A DNA stretch of 64,000 nt, from contig JAPFFF010000019.1 in NCBI GenBank assembly GCA_039105265.1, positions 1,272,501 through 1,336,500 on the forward strand, written 5' to 3'. The notes under the pieces were generated by a model. That model ran no database searches and was not told where the DNA came from. It was given only the letters and a program-made list of their open reading frames with translations. The position numbers were made by a program, and so were the translations under genes. Positions 9,646-20,095 of the stretch are shown piece by piece. The DNA is from Tritrichomonas musculus. Its lineage: Eukaryota > Parabasalia > Tritrichomonadida > Tritrichomonadidae. The first letter of the stretch is position 1, and the number at the start of each line of letters is the position of its first letter.

Positions 9646-12600
9646 ATGCTTTTACTAAATTTTCTTTTCTCTCTTATAAGCAGCCAAAAAATTATTTGCA
9701 TAACAATTAATGAGACCTATGAAAATGCCAACTGTGATGCCTCAAACACTATCAACAAAGTTGGTGAATTAGAAGATATATCAGATAAAATTTCACAACT
9801 TTTGATGTCATCCGACACGGATGTATATTTGTATGGTATTGGAAAAGCCAATGTCAAATTTCAAATGAAAATATTTAATTATAAAAAATTAAATATAAGT
9901 TTATACGCAGTGACAATAAATGTATCAGGAGTTCACAATATTAATGCGTCATTTAATCATTGCATTGTTCGATTAATTGGTTCAAGTTTAAAAGATGATC
10001 AAACATCTTTTCATATAAAGTCAACAACGATATCAACTAGTATTAAAGAAATCCGGATAAAAAACTTAACAATGTTCAAAAGTTTTGTGTTTGCAGAAAA
10101 GTTTTACGTAAATTCATTATATTATATTTATCATCAAAATGTGCAAGTTAATTTAACTGATGACTATTTATTCATTGTGCCCCGTTATTCATCATTTTGG
10201 ACACAAATTTATTTTGTTGGCGAAAATACAACATTCGGAATTAATATGTCAGATCATTTTCACTATCAACAGTATAATTTAACTGTCTACAACAAAGGGA
10301 CAAGCATTGACTACTTTGATTTTGGAAGTATTAATTACATAATATTTAATGGAGATGGATTTAAAGAATCAAATTTAATGCAATTTACAAGATCACCAAA
10401 CATTGTTTGTAACGTTGATTGTCTTACATATGCTCCTGTTTATATTTATTCCGGATACACAAATTACTTATTTATATCAAAGCCACTCGTCATTAAAGGT
10501 GACATTATTATTAATACAAATTCACTTCATATTGATACAATTGTTCCTAATCCGAAATCAAGACTTTCAGTCGAAATTGAATCAATGGATAATGGCTTTC
10601 GAATAGTTGTAGATAGCTCTTGGATTGACGTAACTATAAAAAATATAAAAGAAGTTAAAAATTATAGAAATTATGAAATTATACCATCTGTTGGACTTGG
10701 TGGATCATCATCAATAACAGTTTTAAACGGTCCCATGAATGATTTTGAGAACCTGGATGTTTTTCTTGATTTTGATAATATGTATCCAAATGATGAATAC
10801 TTGTCTTTATTGTTGAGTAAAAATTGGACTGCTTTAGCATGGAAAATGATGGATGATGAATTGCAAAATAAAGAAATCCGTTTGTTTTTTTATCCACAGT
10901 ACACACATGGATTCAAATCGTTTTATTTAGATGATTACGAAACGAACACAATTCTTAAAGGTGAATCAATGATAACTAATGATGGTTGCATTATTAAACT
11001 TATTCCTTTTTCATATTCAACCATTCCTTCATATCTTTGCTACACGGATTCAAATGATACTTCAAATGGACAGCCATTCAATGACTTATCTTTATTGAAT
11101 GATTTGATTCCAGATGATCAAAATGTCGTCTTTCTTGTATTAGATAAAAAAGCAACCGATCTTGATATCACCACGATCAAGTCAAAGAATTTAACAATTA
11201 CTCTTAAATCAACTAGTTCAGGATCATTAAAATCATTAAAGATGATTGATGACAATATTTATAATTTATCATTTGACACTCTCATTTTTGAATCTGAAGT
11301 TTTTAAGTTGAATGTTAAGAATATTTCTTTTATTAATATAACTGTTCCTCCTTCAAATTTCATATTTAATGATCAAGCTGTAATTACAACAGATATGAGA
11401 TCAGTATTAAATATGACAGCTGCAAAATATGACTTCACTTTTCCAAAAACAAAAGTTATTCTTGAAGATAGATCAGATTTATTTGAATATAGACCAGTTT
11501 TTGCCTTTGAAATTTATGATAATGATATTGCTGTAAGAACATCTAAATATTCATATTCAATTCCTATTGAAAAGATTCCCGATATTGAATTCCAATTCAT
11601 ACATAGAAATAAGTTTTTTTATGTATATAACAATGCTACTTCGATTAAATCCATTTCATTTGTTCCTTTAAATGAAGATGAGAACACTATTTTGGATGTT
11701 CATTTAAAAAACTTTGGAGCAATTGAAAATGCAATCAGTGTTAAAATTGACTTATCTTCTTATGTGAATAAAAGCAGTATTCATATTGATGGCTCAGTGA
11801 GGAACGATTGGCTGACAATCATCAGTGATAGATATGAAGTTGTAGATCAATCTATATATAAAGCAAATAACTTTTGTGTGTGCAATGATGAGCAATCATG
11901 TAATGAGTTTTGCGATGATGAATACATGACAATAATTAAATATTCTGAATTAACTGAAAAAGTTAAAACAACAATTGAAGGTTCTGTTCAAATCATCATT
12001 GTTGGTAATGATAATGAAATTGATGTTCCTTTGCTTGTGCTTGATTATGTTGATAATAAAGATGTGTTCATCTTTGGTTATGGTACGAATCCAAAGATAA
12101 GAATTGATTCTTCATCTAAATTCACTGATTTAGATAGAAGGGTTGCAATTTCAGGTGTTCGAATTCTTTCTGATTCATCGAAAGGAAGCATTTTTATTTC
12201 GAACTTGAATGTTGATGGAGATTGCACTATTGATGAATCATGTAATGAAGTTTCTTTGATATCTAACAATTTAAATATGAGTGTTTTACAGCTTTCATTC
12301 AAAACAATTCATGTGAATAAGTTTTTGTTTTTGTATGGCGATGCAAGAAAAACTGAAGCAAAAACAAAAGTGACGTTTTCACCTCATGCTAAATTCAGTT
12401 ACACTTTACCTTATACAATAACATTTAAAGACTGTTTGTTAGTTATTAAAGAAATTGAATTCAATTTAACTCAAGTAGTTCCATTGTTCTCTATTGAAGA
12501 TAAACGTTTTTATCCTTTCGATAAAGAAACATTATTCACAATTAATGCAATTGATGCAAATCTAGACGTGATTGACGATAATATTACACTTCATTTCTGT

Positions 12601-15600
12601 CCTGATGATTTTCGAATTATTGGAAATTTTGTAAATGAAAATCCATCGAAATTCATCATATTAAATCCAGCCGATTCGAACTATTTCCTTCAAGCAGAAA
12701 ACATACCTGCAATTATGACAATTAGAGGATCTTCATATATAATATTGGAGAAAGAAAAAGTTAGTATTGCTGGTAAGATTACATTCACATTTAATATTAG
12801 AGAAGGCAATTGTCGTATTTATTCAAGTATTGATGATGCAACAATCTTTCATGTAAGTGATGTGTTTGTTGATTTCTATTATAATTCGCTGATATTCTTT
12901 AATTCAACTAAAACACAAATGATTATAGATAAATTCGATTCAGCTAATGAATTTAGAAAAATAGTTTTTAATTTGTTAGTTGATTTAAGTTATCACAATC
13001 AAGTTCAAATTTCAAACAAAATTGAGCATAACGATGCAATTCGGTACAAAGTCCAACTTTTGATACCTGGAACTCTTTACGAACAGCACATTTTAGATTT
13101 CATTAATAAGAGCCACACTTTGCTTGTACTAAATGAATTAAATACAGTTACTTCTTCATGCATTGATGAAATCAAGTTCCTTTCGAATATAGAAGGCTTT
13201 GTTAATGACAATTTCAAGCTTGTTGTCGATAAAAACAATTTGTTGTTAACAACTGTTCAATCGCCACAAATTTCTTTGAGATATGGAAATTGTTCTTCTT
13301 GTCTTGAAATAGAAATAACTAATGATGATTTAGATAATATTGATAAATTCATTTTATATCAAAATGCTGTTCTTTCAGTCACTTTTTATGAATCAAATTC
13401 AATTGATAATTGTTTGAATTTTGATAAAAATGACATCAAAATTCAATCATTGACTTTGAAGTCATTTGAATTTTTGGATTCTGCTGTTAAATTAGGAAAA
13501 TCTGTTTCATATTTAAAGCTTGAGAATGTAAGTGTAGTCATTCAAGACTCAAACGGTTTTTCAATTCAAAAAGTCAAATTAACAAAAGGTGCCAAATTTA
13601 ATGATTTAGTTTATTATGATCGTGTGAATTTATTAGAAATAGATCAAGAATCTTTATTTTTGTCTGGATTAGTTGAATTCAAAAATCAAATTTCTGTGTC
13701 TGCTGATTCACTTTTGGAGGTTAATTTTACCTCAAAAGGTGTCAAATTGGTCAATATGGATTCAAAAGTGTTTGATCTCGATACTTCGAAGTTTCCGCAT
13801 TTAAATTTGGTGATTGAATCGAATAATTCACCAGTCATCAACCTCGAAGAAGGCGTTTCAAAAATAATCAAGTTGAATTCATTGGTTTTTAACTCATCAA
13901 ATATCTCGATTGGTTCTGGCTGGGACCAAACATCATCAGAAATTGAATTCACAATTAAAGAAGAAGAGAACAAAAACATTTCTGTTTTCAGTGATTCATT
14001 TCCATTTGACTCGTGGCATTCGATGTATGATTATCCAATCAATTTGTCATCGAAGCTTTCTCCATTCACATTCGCAGACTTAACACTAAATGTTCACAAC
14101 AAGAGCATGAAAATCAATGTGCCAAACAATGAGAAAATTGTTGTTGGCAGCATTGTCACTTCAGATAATTCATCAATGTGCGTCAGTTTCAATAGTACTC
14201 TGACAATTGACAATTTGACAATTTTGAATGGAACATCTTTAATTAACAACTCATTCATTAACAATGAAATCACACTAGGAAAAGGAAGCGTTCTCAAAGG
14301 AAACTTCTCAATTAATGAAGACTTGAATGTCCTTAATTATGAGTGGGACTTGGATCAGGCGCCAATTATTGATTGTTTGTCTTTTCAAGAAACAGTTCCA
14401 AAGCGAATAAACGTCATTTACAAAGGATCAGAAATAAAAGGAAGAGAGAGACAATTCGATAAATTCTTATCAAGAGGAGCTACACTAATGACCAATGTTA
14501 GCAGCAATGACATGCTTGCGAACATTCACTTCATATCAGACACAGTCAGTGAATTTAAGGATGGCAACGAATTAGTGCTTAAAGTAATACTCGCATATGA
14601 TAAGAAATACATGTTGATTTCGACAAAACTGTTCATTGAAGAAGAAGAAGAAGAAGAAATTGAATATCCTTCATCACTGGAAGAAGTTGTTCAAACAGAA
14701 ACTCCTACAAAAGGAGATGAGCCATCAATTGGTGATTCGTTTGAATCAACAGGCACGGTTATTGAATTCACAGAAAACGGTTTTATTGATGGTGAAAAAT
14801 TCGTTCAAGTCGATGATAATGGAGATGACAAAATTAAGTTCATTAATACAAATCAGAAAGCTCTGACACTTAAGGCTGGAAACAAAGAATCGCCTAATAA
14901 AGAGCTGTTCGTGTCTCCGCAGATCTCTGACACAGTCATCACAATTTCGCCGCCATCAGATGAGTCCGATGATTACGGAAAAAGCCAGTTTGGCGTTCAT
15001 GCAAACTCGAAAAATCCGACAATTAACTTGCATAATGAAAAAGTGCCACTGAACATATTCAATAATGAAAAAAGTGACATAAATTTCAATATAATCAAGA
15101 GTCAGAGATCATTCAATTCAAAAATTTCTCTCAAAAACTTGATAGTCAGCAATGGCGATCTAAAAATGGTCACTCCAAATGAAGTGGATGGAATTGAATT
15201 CAATAAAGTTGAAACCTTTTTGAATGGAAACATCAGATCACTTAACATTGACCAAAAATCAACTGAAATTTCAATTGATTCAATAAAATTGAATTCAGGC
15301 TCATCTATTAAAATGTCAAATATTTTCTTCAATAAAACAATTGAAATGAAACCAAACACGAAGATTGAAATTGAAAGAAAAGTGACATTTGATGACCAAA
15401 CAACTATTGAAATTGATGAAACATCCTTCATTGAATTTGGAAAATCAGAAATCAATGGAATTTGCAATAAAATTAGAATCACCCAAATTCAATCCAAAAG
15501 AATGATTGAAAATGCGGATAGCTCAGAAATTATTTGTGGTGAAAAGTTTGAATGCCAAAATTGGAAGGAAAAATTTGAAACGAATTCGCATTACAAGTTT

Positions 15601-15828
15601 TCGCGATGCGCTCAAAATCAGAATAAAGAGATGTGCCTCGTTGTGAGTAGCAAAGATGATCAGCCCAAAAAGAAGAAACTTTCTGCAGGAGCGATCGCAG
15701 GTATTTCTGTCGCTGTTTGCGTTGTTGTCATCGCTGCAGTTGTCCTGCTCGTGATCTTTTTGGTAAGGAAAAAGAAATCAAGTAAAACTGATGAAGAAAA
15801 TGTGTCTGCGGGTGAAGATTATCTATAA
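9646..15828 (+). CDS. Giant single-pass surface protein (unknown family)
   Basis: A 2060-residue protein. The first ATG (9646) opens directly into a hydrophobic signal peptide (MLLLNFLFSLISSQ); an open frame to the left exists only by using TTG. The ectodomain is rich in Asn, Ser, Ile and short beta-like stretches, with many N-glycosylation sequons, and has few cysteines. A run of seven glutamates at about residues 1665-1671 is followed by a Pro/Thr/Glu-rich stretch. The C-terminus has a membrane segment of small and branched residues (AGAIAGISVAVCVVVIAAVV, about residues 2011-2040), then RKKK and a short acidic tail. This layout matches large adhesin-like surface proteins of trichomonads, where the GAIAGI...KKK end is common. 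No enzymatic domain is recognisable. The stop overlaps TAAA, the trichomonad poly(A) signal. Binding function is inference. Confidence 0.85.
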   Translation: MLLLNFLFSLISSQKIICITINETYENANCDASNTINKVGELEDISDKISQLLMSSDTDVYLYGIGKANVKFQMKIFNYKKLNISLYAVTINVSGVHNINASFNHCIVRLIGSSLKDDQTSFHIKSTTISTSIKEIRIKNLTMFKSFVFAEKFYVNSLYYIYHQNVQVNLTDDYLFIVPRYSSFWTQIYFVGENTTFGINMSDHFHYQQYNLTVYNKGTSIDYFDFGSINYIIFNGDGFKESNLMQFTRSPNIVCNVDCLTYAPVYIYSGYTNYLFISKPLVIKGDIIINTNSLHIDTIVPNPKSRLSVEIESMDNGFRIVVDSSWIDVTIKNIKEVKNYRNYEIIPSVGLGGSSSITVLNGPMNDFENLDVFLDFDNMYPNDEYLSLLLSKNWTALAWKMMDDELQNKEIRLFFYPQYTHGFKSFYLDDYETNTILKGESMITNDGCIIKLIPFSYSTIPSYLCYTDSNDTSNGQPFNDLSLLNDLIPDDQNVVFLVLDKKATDLDITTIKSKNLTITLKSTSSGSLKSLKMIDDNIYNLSFDTLIFESEVFKLNVKNISFINITVPPSNFIFNDQAVITTDMRSVLNMTAAKYDFTFPKTKVILEDRSDLFEYRPVFAFEIYDNDIAVRTSKYSYSIPIEKIPDIEFQFIHRNKFFYVYNNATSIKSISFVPLNEDENTILDVHLKNFGAIENAISVKIDLSSYVNKSSIHIDGSVRNDWLTIISDRYEVVDQSIYKANNFCVCNDEQSCNEFCDDEYMTIIKYSELTEKVKTTIEGSVQIIIVGNDNEIDVPLLVLDYVDNKDVFIFGYGTNPKIRIDSSSKFTDLDRRVAISGVRILSDSSKGSIFISNLNVDGDCTIDESCNEVSLISNNLNMSVLQLSFKTIHVNKFLFLYGDARKTEAKTKVTFSPHAKFSYTLPYTITFKDCLLVIKEIEFNLTQVVPLFSIEDKRFYPFDKETLFTINAIDANLDVIDDNITLHFCPDDFRIIGNFVNENPSKFIILNPADSNYFLQAENIPAIMTIRGSSYIILEKEKVSIAGKITFTFNIREGNCRIYSSIDDATIFHVSDVFVDFYYNSLIFFNSTKTQMIIDKFDSANEFRKIVFNLLVDLSYHNQVQISNKIEHNDAIRYKVQLLIPGTLYEQHILDFINKSHTLLVLNELNTVTSSCIDEIKFLSNIEGFVNDNFKLVVDKNNLLLTTVQSPQISLRYGNCSSCLEIEITNDDLDNIDKFILYQNAVLSVTFYESNSIDNCLNFDKNDIKIQSLTLKSFEFLDSAVKLGKSVSYLKLENVSVVIQDSNGFSIQKVKLTKGAKFNDLVYYDRVNLLEIDQESLFLSGLVEFKNQISVSADSLLEVNFTSKGVKLVNMDSKVFDLDTSKFPHLNLVIESNNSPVINLEEGVSKIIKLNSLVFNSSNISIGSGWDQTSSEIEFTIKEEENKNISVFSDSFPFDSWHSMYDYPINLSSKLSPFTFADLTLNVHNKSMKINVPNNEKIVVGSIVTSDNSSMCVSFNSTLTIDNLTILNGTSLINNSFINNEITLGKGSVLKGNFSINEDLNVLNYEWDLDQAPIIDCLSFQETVPKRINVIYKGSEIKGRERQFDKFLSRGATLMTNVSSNDMLANIHFISDTVSEFKDGNELVLKVILAYDKKYMLISTKLFIEEEEEEEIEYPSSLEEVVQTETPTKGDEPSIGDSFESTGTVIEFTENGFIDGEKFVQVDDNGDDKIKFINTNQKALTLKAGNKESPNKELFVSPQISDTVITISPPSDESDDYGKSQFGVHANSKNPTINLHNEKVPLNIFNNEKSDINFNIIKSQRSFNSKISLKNLIVSNGDLKMVTPNEVDGIEFNKVETFLNGNIRSLNIDQKSTEISIDSIKLNSGSSIKMSNIFFNKTIEMKPNTKIEIERKVTFDDQTTIEIDETSFIEFGKSEINGICNKIRITQIQSKRMIENADSSEIICGEKFECQNWKEKFETNSHYKFSRCAQNQNKEMCLVVSSKDDQPKKKKLSAGAIAGISVAVCVVVIAAVVLLVIFLVRKKKSSKTDEENVSAGEDYL

Positions 15829-16412
15829 AATAATATAAAAAAGGTTTTTAATAAAAAAAAATAATTTCAAAAGATCCGCACTTATGTTTTAAAACTAACT
15901 TTTAATTTTTTTTGTGAATGTGAAATTCATGATTCCACTTTCTTTTACATCGATGCACGTCCAAAAATCAAGTAATTTTTAATCAAATATCCGATGTGAA
16001 AGAATTTAATTGTTGCTAGGCTTATTTGTGGCCATTGTAAAATTTATCATAAAGTCAAGAAAGAGAGAAGTTTTAAAATCCCATATTTTATCACTTTCTC
16101 TAAGTTCAAGCATGCTTATTTCTGGCATTCGTCAGATATAGAGACCAAAATTATAGAAAAATCATATTCAAAAAGTAGTCAGTAAATGAGAAAAGTAAAG
16201 TAAGTGTTTGCTTGTTCTATTCTCTACTTATTGAATTGAATCAAAGAACAGCATGAGTAGAATAAAAAATGCATTAAGCACATTTTAAGATTATGATTAT
16301 TATAATATTATGATCTTGTTAAATATGAGTAAAAAGAATAAAAATAATAAACTAGATTCGATATATCAGACAAATATTTCAATGTTACATATAACTTTTT
16401 GCATTCAATTTT

Positions 16413-16497
16413 AAAATTTTATTTTTCCTTCTTCAGAAATTACAAACAATTCTCTCAAAACTGGTCTGATTAGCTGAAGAAGGGAAAATAAAATTTT
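16413..16497. repeat. Hairpin with 24-bp arms
   Basis: The arms at 16413-16436 and 16474-16497 (CCTTCTTCAG / CTGAAGAAGG core) are near-perfect reverse complements around a 37-base loop. Confidence 0.75.
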
Positions 16498-16510
16498 ATT
16501 TTAAAAAATA

Positions 16511-16595
16511 AAATTTATTTTAGTTCTCTGTTTTACAACTTTTTGAGTGTTTTATTTACTCAAAAAGTTGTACCTAGAGAATTAAAAATAAATTT
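16511..16595. repeat. Hairpin, two nested arm pairs
   Basis: Inner arms ACAACTTTTTGAGT (16535-16548) and ACTCAAAAAGTTGT (16558-16571) are perfect. Outer arms at 16511-16529 and 16577-16595 are near-perfect. Confidence 0.75.
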
Positions 16596-17414
16596 TTGCT
16601 TCGCTATTTTCAAGCATCCATATGTTTTCTGCCGTAAGTTCCTCATTTTATTGACCTATTTTTTGGGTAATTTTGAAAGATTGGCCCCTTTTTTGGGAAT
16701 AAGAAATTCTTCATGTAATTCGAAACGGCTTCTACGTTTAAACATTACGGTTTTGTGTTGTATATTTTTTTATCGAAAAAAGTATGATAATTGCCTTGTT
16801 TAGCTTTCAAGATTCATCCATTGTTTTTAATAAAAATTTGAGAGGTTATTTGTCTGGTCTGATTTATCGAATCCAGTTTATGTCGATTTCGAAAGGTTTC
16901 ATTTTTAATTCAAAATATTTGAGTGTACTCGTTTGAATTATTTATATTTTGAGAGATTATTTAGAAAGTAAAATTATTAATATAAATATAAAATTTTCTC
17001 TATATTGTTGGTGGACATACTTCTGTTTTGGAGACATAATTATGTTTTCACATCATTTCTATATATTCAAATTGGACTTTTTAAAAAAACAATTGTAGAA
17101 CAATTAATATAATATTAGATACATTCTATTCCCAGATTTTCATCAACTTTTATCAAACTAAATTTGTTCATAAATATGATATCGAATTTTTAATTTCTGA
17201 ATATTTTTTTATTATTTGAAAAAATATAATTTACTTTTTATCTATAATTGAAATGTATCATTAATATTTAGAGAAATAAAATAGATAATTAGAAAAAATG
17301 GTTTCATTTTCATCTCACTACTCAAAAAATCCATTTCATATCACATTTCATGTTTTTACAATTAAAAAAAGGTTGTTTTAAATGGCTCTAACATCGTTAT
17401 TATTTTAGTATATA

Positions 17415-17517
17415 AACTTTGTTTTTTAAATTTCGCGTGTAAAAAATAAATCATTCAATATTTGAAATAAATTCTTAGAAACCGTAAGTTTACACACGAA
17501 AATTAAAAAACAAAGTT
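17415..17517. mobile_element. Miniature inverted-repeat element (MITE), 103 bp, TA-flanked
   Basis: Terminal arms of about 28 bp (AACTTTGTTTTTTAAATTTC... at the left and its near-perfect complement at 17489-17517) with TA on both sides (17413-17414 and 17518-17519). This is the target preference of Tc1/mariner elements. Too short to code. Confidence 0.65.
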
Positions 17518-17615
17518 TAATGTATTTAAAAAAAATAACTGTCAATTAGTAGAAATAAATAAAAAATTACTATAACAAGATGATATAAATGTATCTGCCT
17601 TTTTTTATCTGGTTA

Positions 17616-17856
17616 AGGTACAAATCCAGTACGTTATTTTTTGAATGGAGAACGTTTATTATTTGAATGGTTGTATGTCTCTGAAAAAGTTTAAATTGAC
17701 TAGGTTTGTTTTTGACACTTATTTTACAATTTAAATAAACATTATGACATGTTATATGAAATGGATGAAAATAATCGTTTTTTATTTAACATGTCATCTT
17801 ATTCTTTGAGAATGTCAAAAAAAATTGCGGTTACTAAACGTACTGGATTTGTACCT
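17616..17856. mobile_element. MITE, 241 bp, TA-flanked (Tc1/mariner-like)
   Basis: Perfect 20-bp inverted ends (AGGTACAAATCCAGTACGTT at the left and its complement at 17837-17856) with TA at 17614-17615 and 17857-17858. An internal palindrome (ATGACATGTTA...TAACATGTCAT) adds secondary structure. No coding capacity, so it must be mobilised in trans. Confidence 0.8.
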
Positions 17857-18324
17857 TAAAATAACTGGAATTTGGATAAACTCTATTATTTAAATATGAA
17901 TTGAGTTTGAATTGTGAAATAAAAAAATATAAGAAAAGCATTCAATTAAAGAATTCATTCCTTTTCATGACATGATAGACAATTTTTTTCCAAAAATTAA
18001 TGATCGATTATTTAGCAAATTATCTACAAAATGATAATATTTTTATTAAAAAATATTAAAGTTTTAAAAATGTGTCACTTTTTTTAAGGTTGAATCCCCT
18101 ATATTGAATTTTACTCTTTCAATTTTCACAATTTTGTCTGTTGTCCCTTAACTTTACTACTTCTAATTAGATTATATTATCAAACATTAATTTAATTATA
18201 GAATATAAATTATCATTATTTTACTTATAAAATTACTTTATTCCTCTTTAAATAATCAATATATTTAAATTTTTTGGAATGAATTTAGGTTAAAAAAACA
18301 ATATAGAATTTCAATAAAATACAA

Positions 18325-19968
18325 ATGTTTCTCTTCCTTACTTTAATCTCCGAAATAATTATTTATAATAAAGGGAGCTTTATCTACAAGCTTGATACTG
18401 AAAAATCAACAGCTTCAATTGCCTCGCATATCGAAGAAGAAAAAATTAAAGAATTAGAAATACCATCAAGTGTGATGACGCCTAAAGGAAATTTCACTAT
18501 TAATCAGATAGGCCCTAGTGCATTTAGAGATGATCATTCGATTGATGGCAAAGTGAAAATTCCTATTACTATTGAAACCATTTCAGAATACGCTTTTTAT
18601 AATTCTTCAATTACCGAAATTGATTTTGCGCCAAAATGCAAATTAACAACAATTGGGTATTTCGCTTTTGCATATTGTAGAAATATTGTTGAAGATGTTG
18701 TTTTTCCAAATGCCTTGATTAAGATAGGTCGTGCAGCTTTCATGAATTGTATAAAATTGCCTGGTGTCATGTTTAATGTTGGCCTTCAAATAATTTCCAT
18801 TGAATGTTTCCAAAATTGTTTTGAACTTGGTGGTACACTGAATATACCTACAACTTTAGTTGAACTTGAGATGTTTGCCTTCAAAAATTGTTATAAATTG
18901 CAAATGGTTGATTTTGGCTCAAATCCTAATTTAGTAAAATATAAACCAGCATTTGATGGTTGTCCAAATATCGAAAAGTTCAATATACATCAAAGCAAAA
19001 TTTATGCTACAGACAATCAAGGTGCATTTCTCAAAGTTATTAATGGCGAATATGTTTTAATGAATGTACCAAAAACCATATCAACCTTAAAGTTTTCATT
19101 TAACATCAAATATATAGATGATAACGCTTTTCAATATGCTACTTCACTTAACAAAATTGAATTTGGTGTTGCACAAACTTATTTTGAATTAGATTCAACA
19201 GGTGCCTTACTCAGAAAAGACAATCCAACGAAAACTCTTTATTTTGTTCCTCGTAATGCTGAATCATTTAATGTAGATAAAGCTCTTGCTGATGTAAAAC
19301 CACATGCTTTTCGAGGATGTACAAAAATTAAAACATTTACTGTTGATAGTGGAAATTTAGACTTCTCAATTGAAGCTGGCGCTTTGTTACTTAACAACAG
19401 ACTTGTGGCTGTTCCTCGTACCGCTACAGAATATACTTATAAGAAAGCTGATAGTCACATATCAAATCCATTTGATGGATGTGTTAATTTGAAAACATTC
19501 AAAGTTGATGAATCAAATCCATATATCTACGTACAAGAAGGGACAAATGTTCTTTATAACTTTGGTAACAGAAGTCTTCTTCGAGTTCCACCAGCATATT
19601 CAGGAGATTTGAAACTCTTAGATTCAGTTGTTAATATTGATCATTCAGCTTTCCAGAACTGCAAGAATATTCGTTCCCTTCATGTTGGTAAAAATCTTAA
19701 GTCTGTAAATGCAATTGAGTTTATTGATACTCAAAATTTAGTTGTTTATGTTCCTTCTCTACCTTCCTTCTTAAGTGACTTGCCTTTCATTAATGTTCAA
19801 GTAGCAAAAACAATGCTGATCACCTTAAAGAATAATAATACTCTTTGGTTAATATTAGGAGGAATTGGTATCTTAACTGTGTTAAATGTCATCATTTTAG
19901 TTGTTATCTTTTCCAGAAGGAAAGGAAATAGTGAACCAATTAATGATTCTCCACTCCTCCAAGAATGA
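18325..19968 (+). CDS. BspA-like leucine-rich-repeat surface protein
   Basis: 547 residues. A short hydrophobic N-terminus (MFLFLTLISEIIIY) looks like a signal peptide. The body is a series of BspA-type (LRR_5) repeats of about 23 residues, recognisable by patterns such as IGPSAFRDD, ISEYAFYNSS, IGYFAFAYC, IGRAAFMNC, FKNCYKLQMVDFG, IDDNAFQYATSL and IDHSAFQNC. A C-terminal membrane helix (LWLILGGIGILTVLNVIILV, near residue 510) is followed by a short basic-to-polar tail ending PLLQE. BspA-like proteins are a very large surface family in Trichomonas and Tritrichomonas and are thought to mediate host-cell or bacterial contact; that role for this copy is inference. Next to the 2060-aa protein it forms a small surface-protein pair on the same strand, but 2.5 kb apart, so they are not co-transcribed. 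Confidence 0.9.
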   Translation: MFLFLTLISEIIIYNKGSFIYKLDTEKSTASIASHIEEEKIKELEIPSSVMTPKGNFTINQIGPSAFRDDHSIDGKVKIPITIETISEYAFYNSSITEIDFAPKCKLTTIGYFAFAYCRNIVEDVVFPNALIKIGRAAFMNCIKLPGVMFNVGLQIISIECFQNCFELGGTLNIPTTLVELEMFAFKNCYKLQMVDFGSNPNLVKYKPAFDGCPNIEKFNIHQSKIYATDNQGAFLKVINGEYVLMNVPKTISTLKFSFNIKYIDDNAFQYATSLNKIEFGVAQTYFELDSTGALLRKDNPTKTLYFVPRNAESFNVDKALADVKPHAFRGCTKIKTFTVDSGNLDFSIEAGALLLNNRLVAVPRTATEYTYKKADSHISNPFDGCVNLKTFKVDESNPYIYVQEGTNVLYNFGNRSLLRVPPAYSGDLKLLDSVVNIDHSAFQNCKNIRSLHVGKNLKSVNAIEFIDTQNLVVYVPSLPSFLSDLPFINVQVAKTMLITLKNNNTLWLILGGIGILTVLNVIILVVIFSRRKGNSEPINDSPLLQE

Positions 19969-20095
19969 ATATTATTCTTTTTCTAATTTTCTTTAGTTTT
20001 ATTTTTCAATAAAGAAGTAATATTATAATTGTACGAATATATCATGTCTTTAATAATAAAATTTGTTTTCCTTTCGTCAAAGAAAGTTAAATTTT

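Larger units (their letters stand above)
15829..18324. other. 2.5-kb intergenic region with several small hairpin elements
   Basis: No convincing gene. It carries at least four inverted repeats (16413-16497, 16511-16595, 17415-17517, 17616-17856), two of them with TA at both borders like miniature Tc1/mariner-type elements. Otherwise it is AT-rich. Confidence 0.6.

Noticed and set aside
16543-16803. 86-codon open frame
   Set aside because: Starts inside a hairpin element, odd composition, no domain or nearby promoter. Probably chance.
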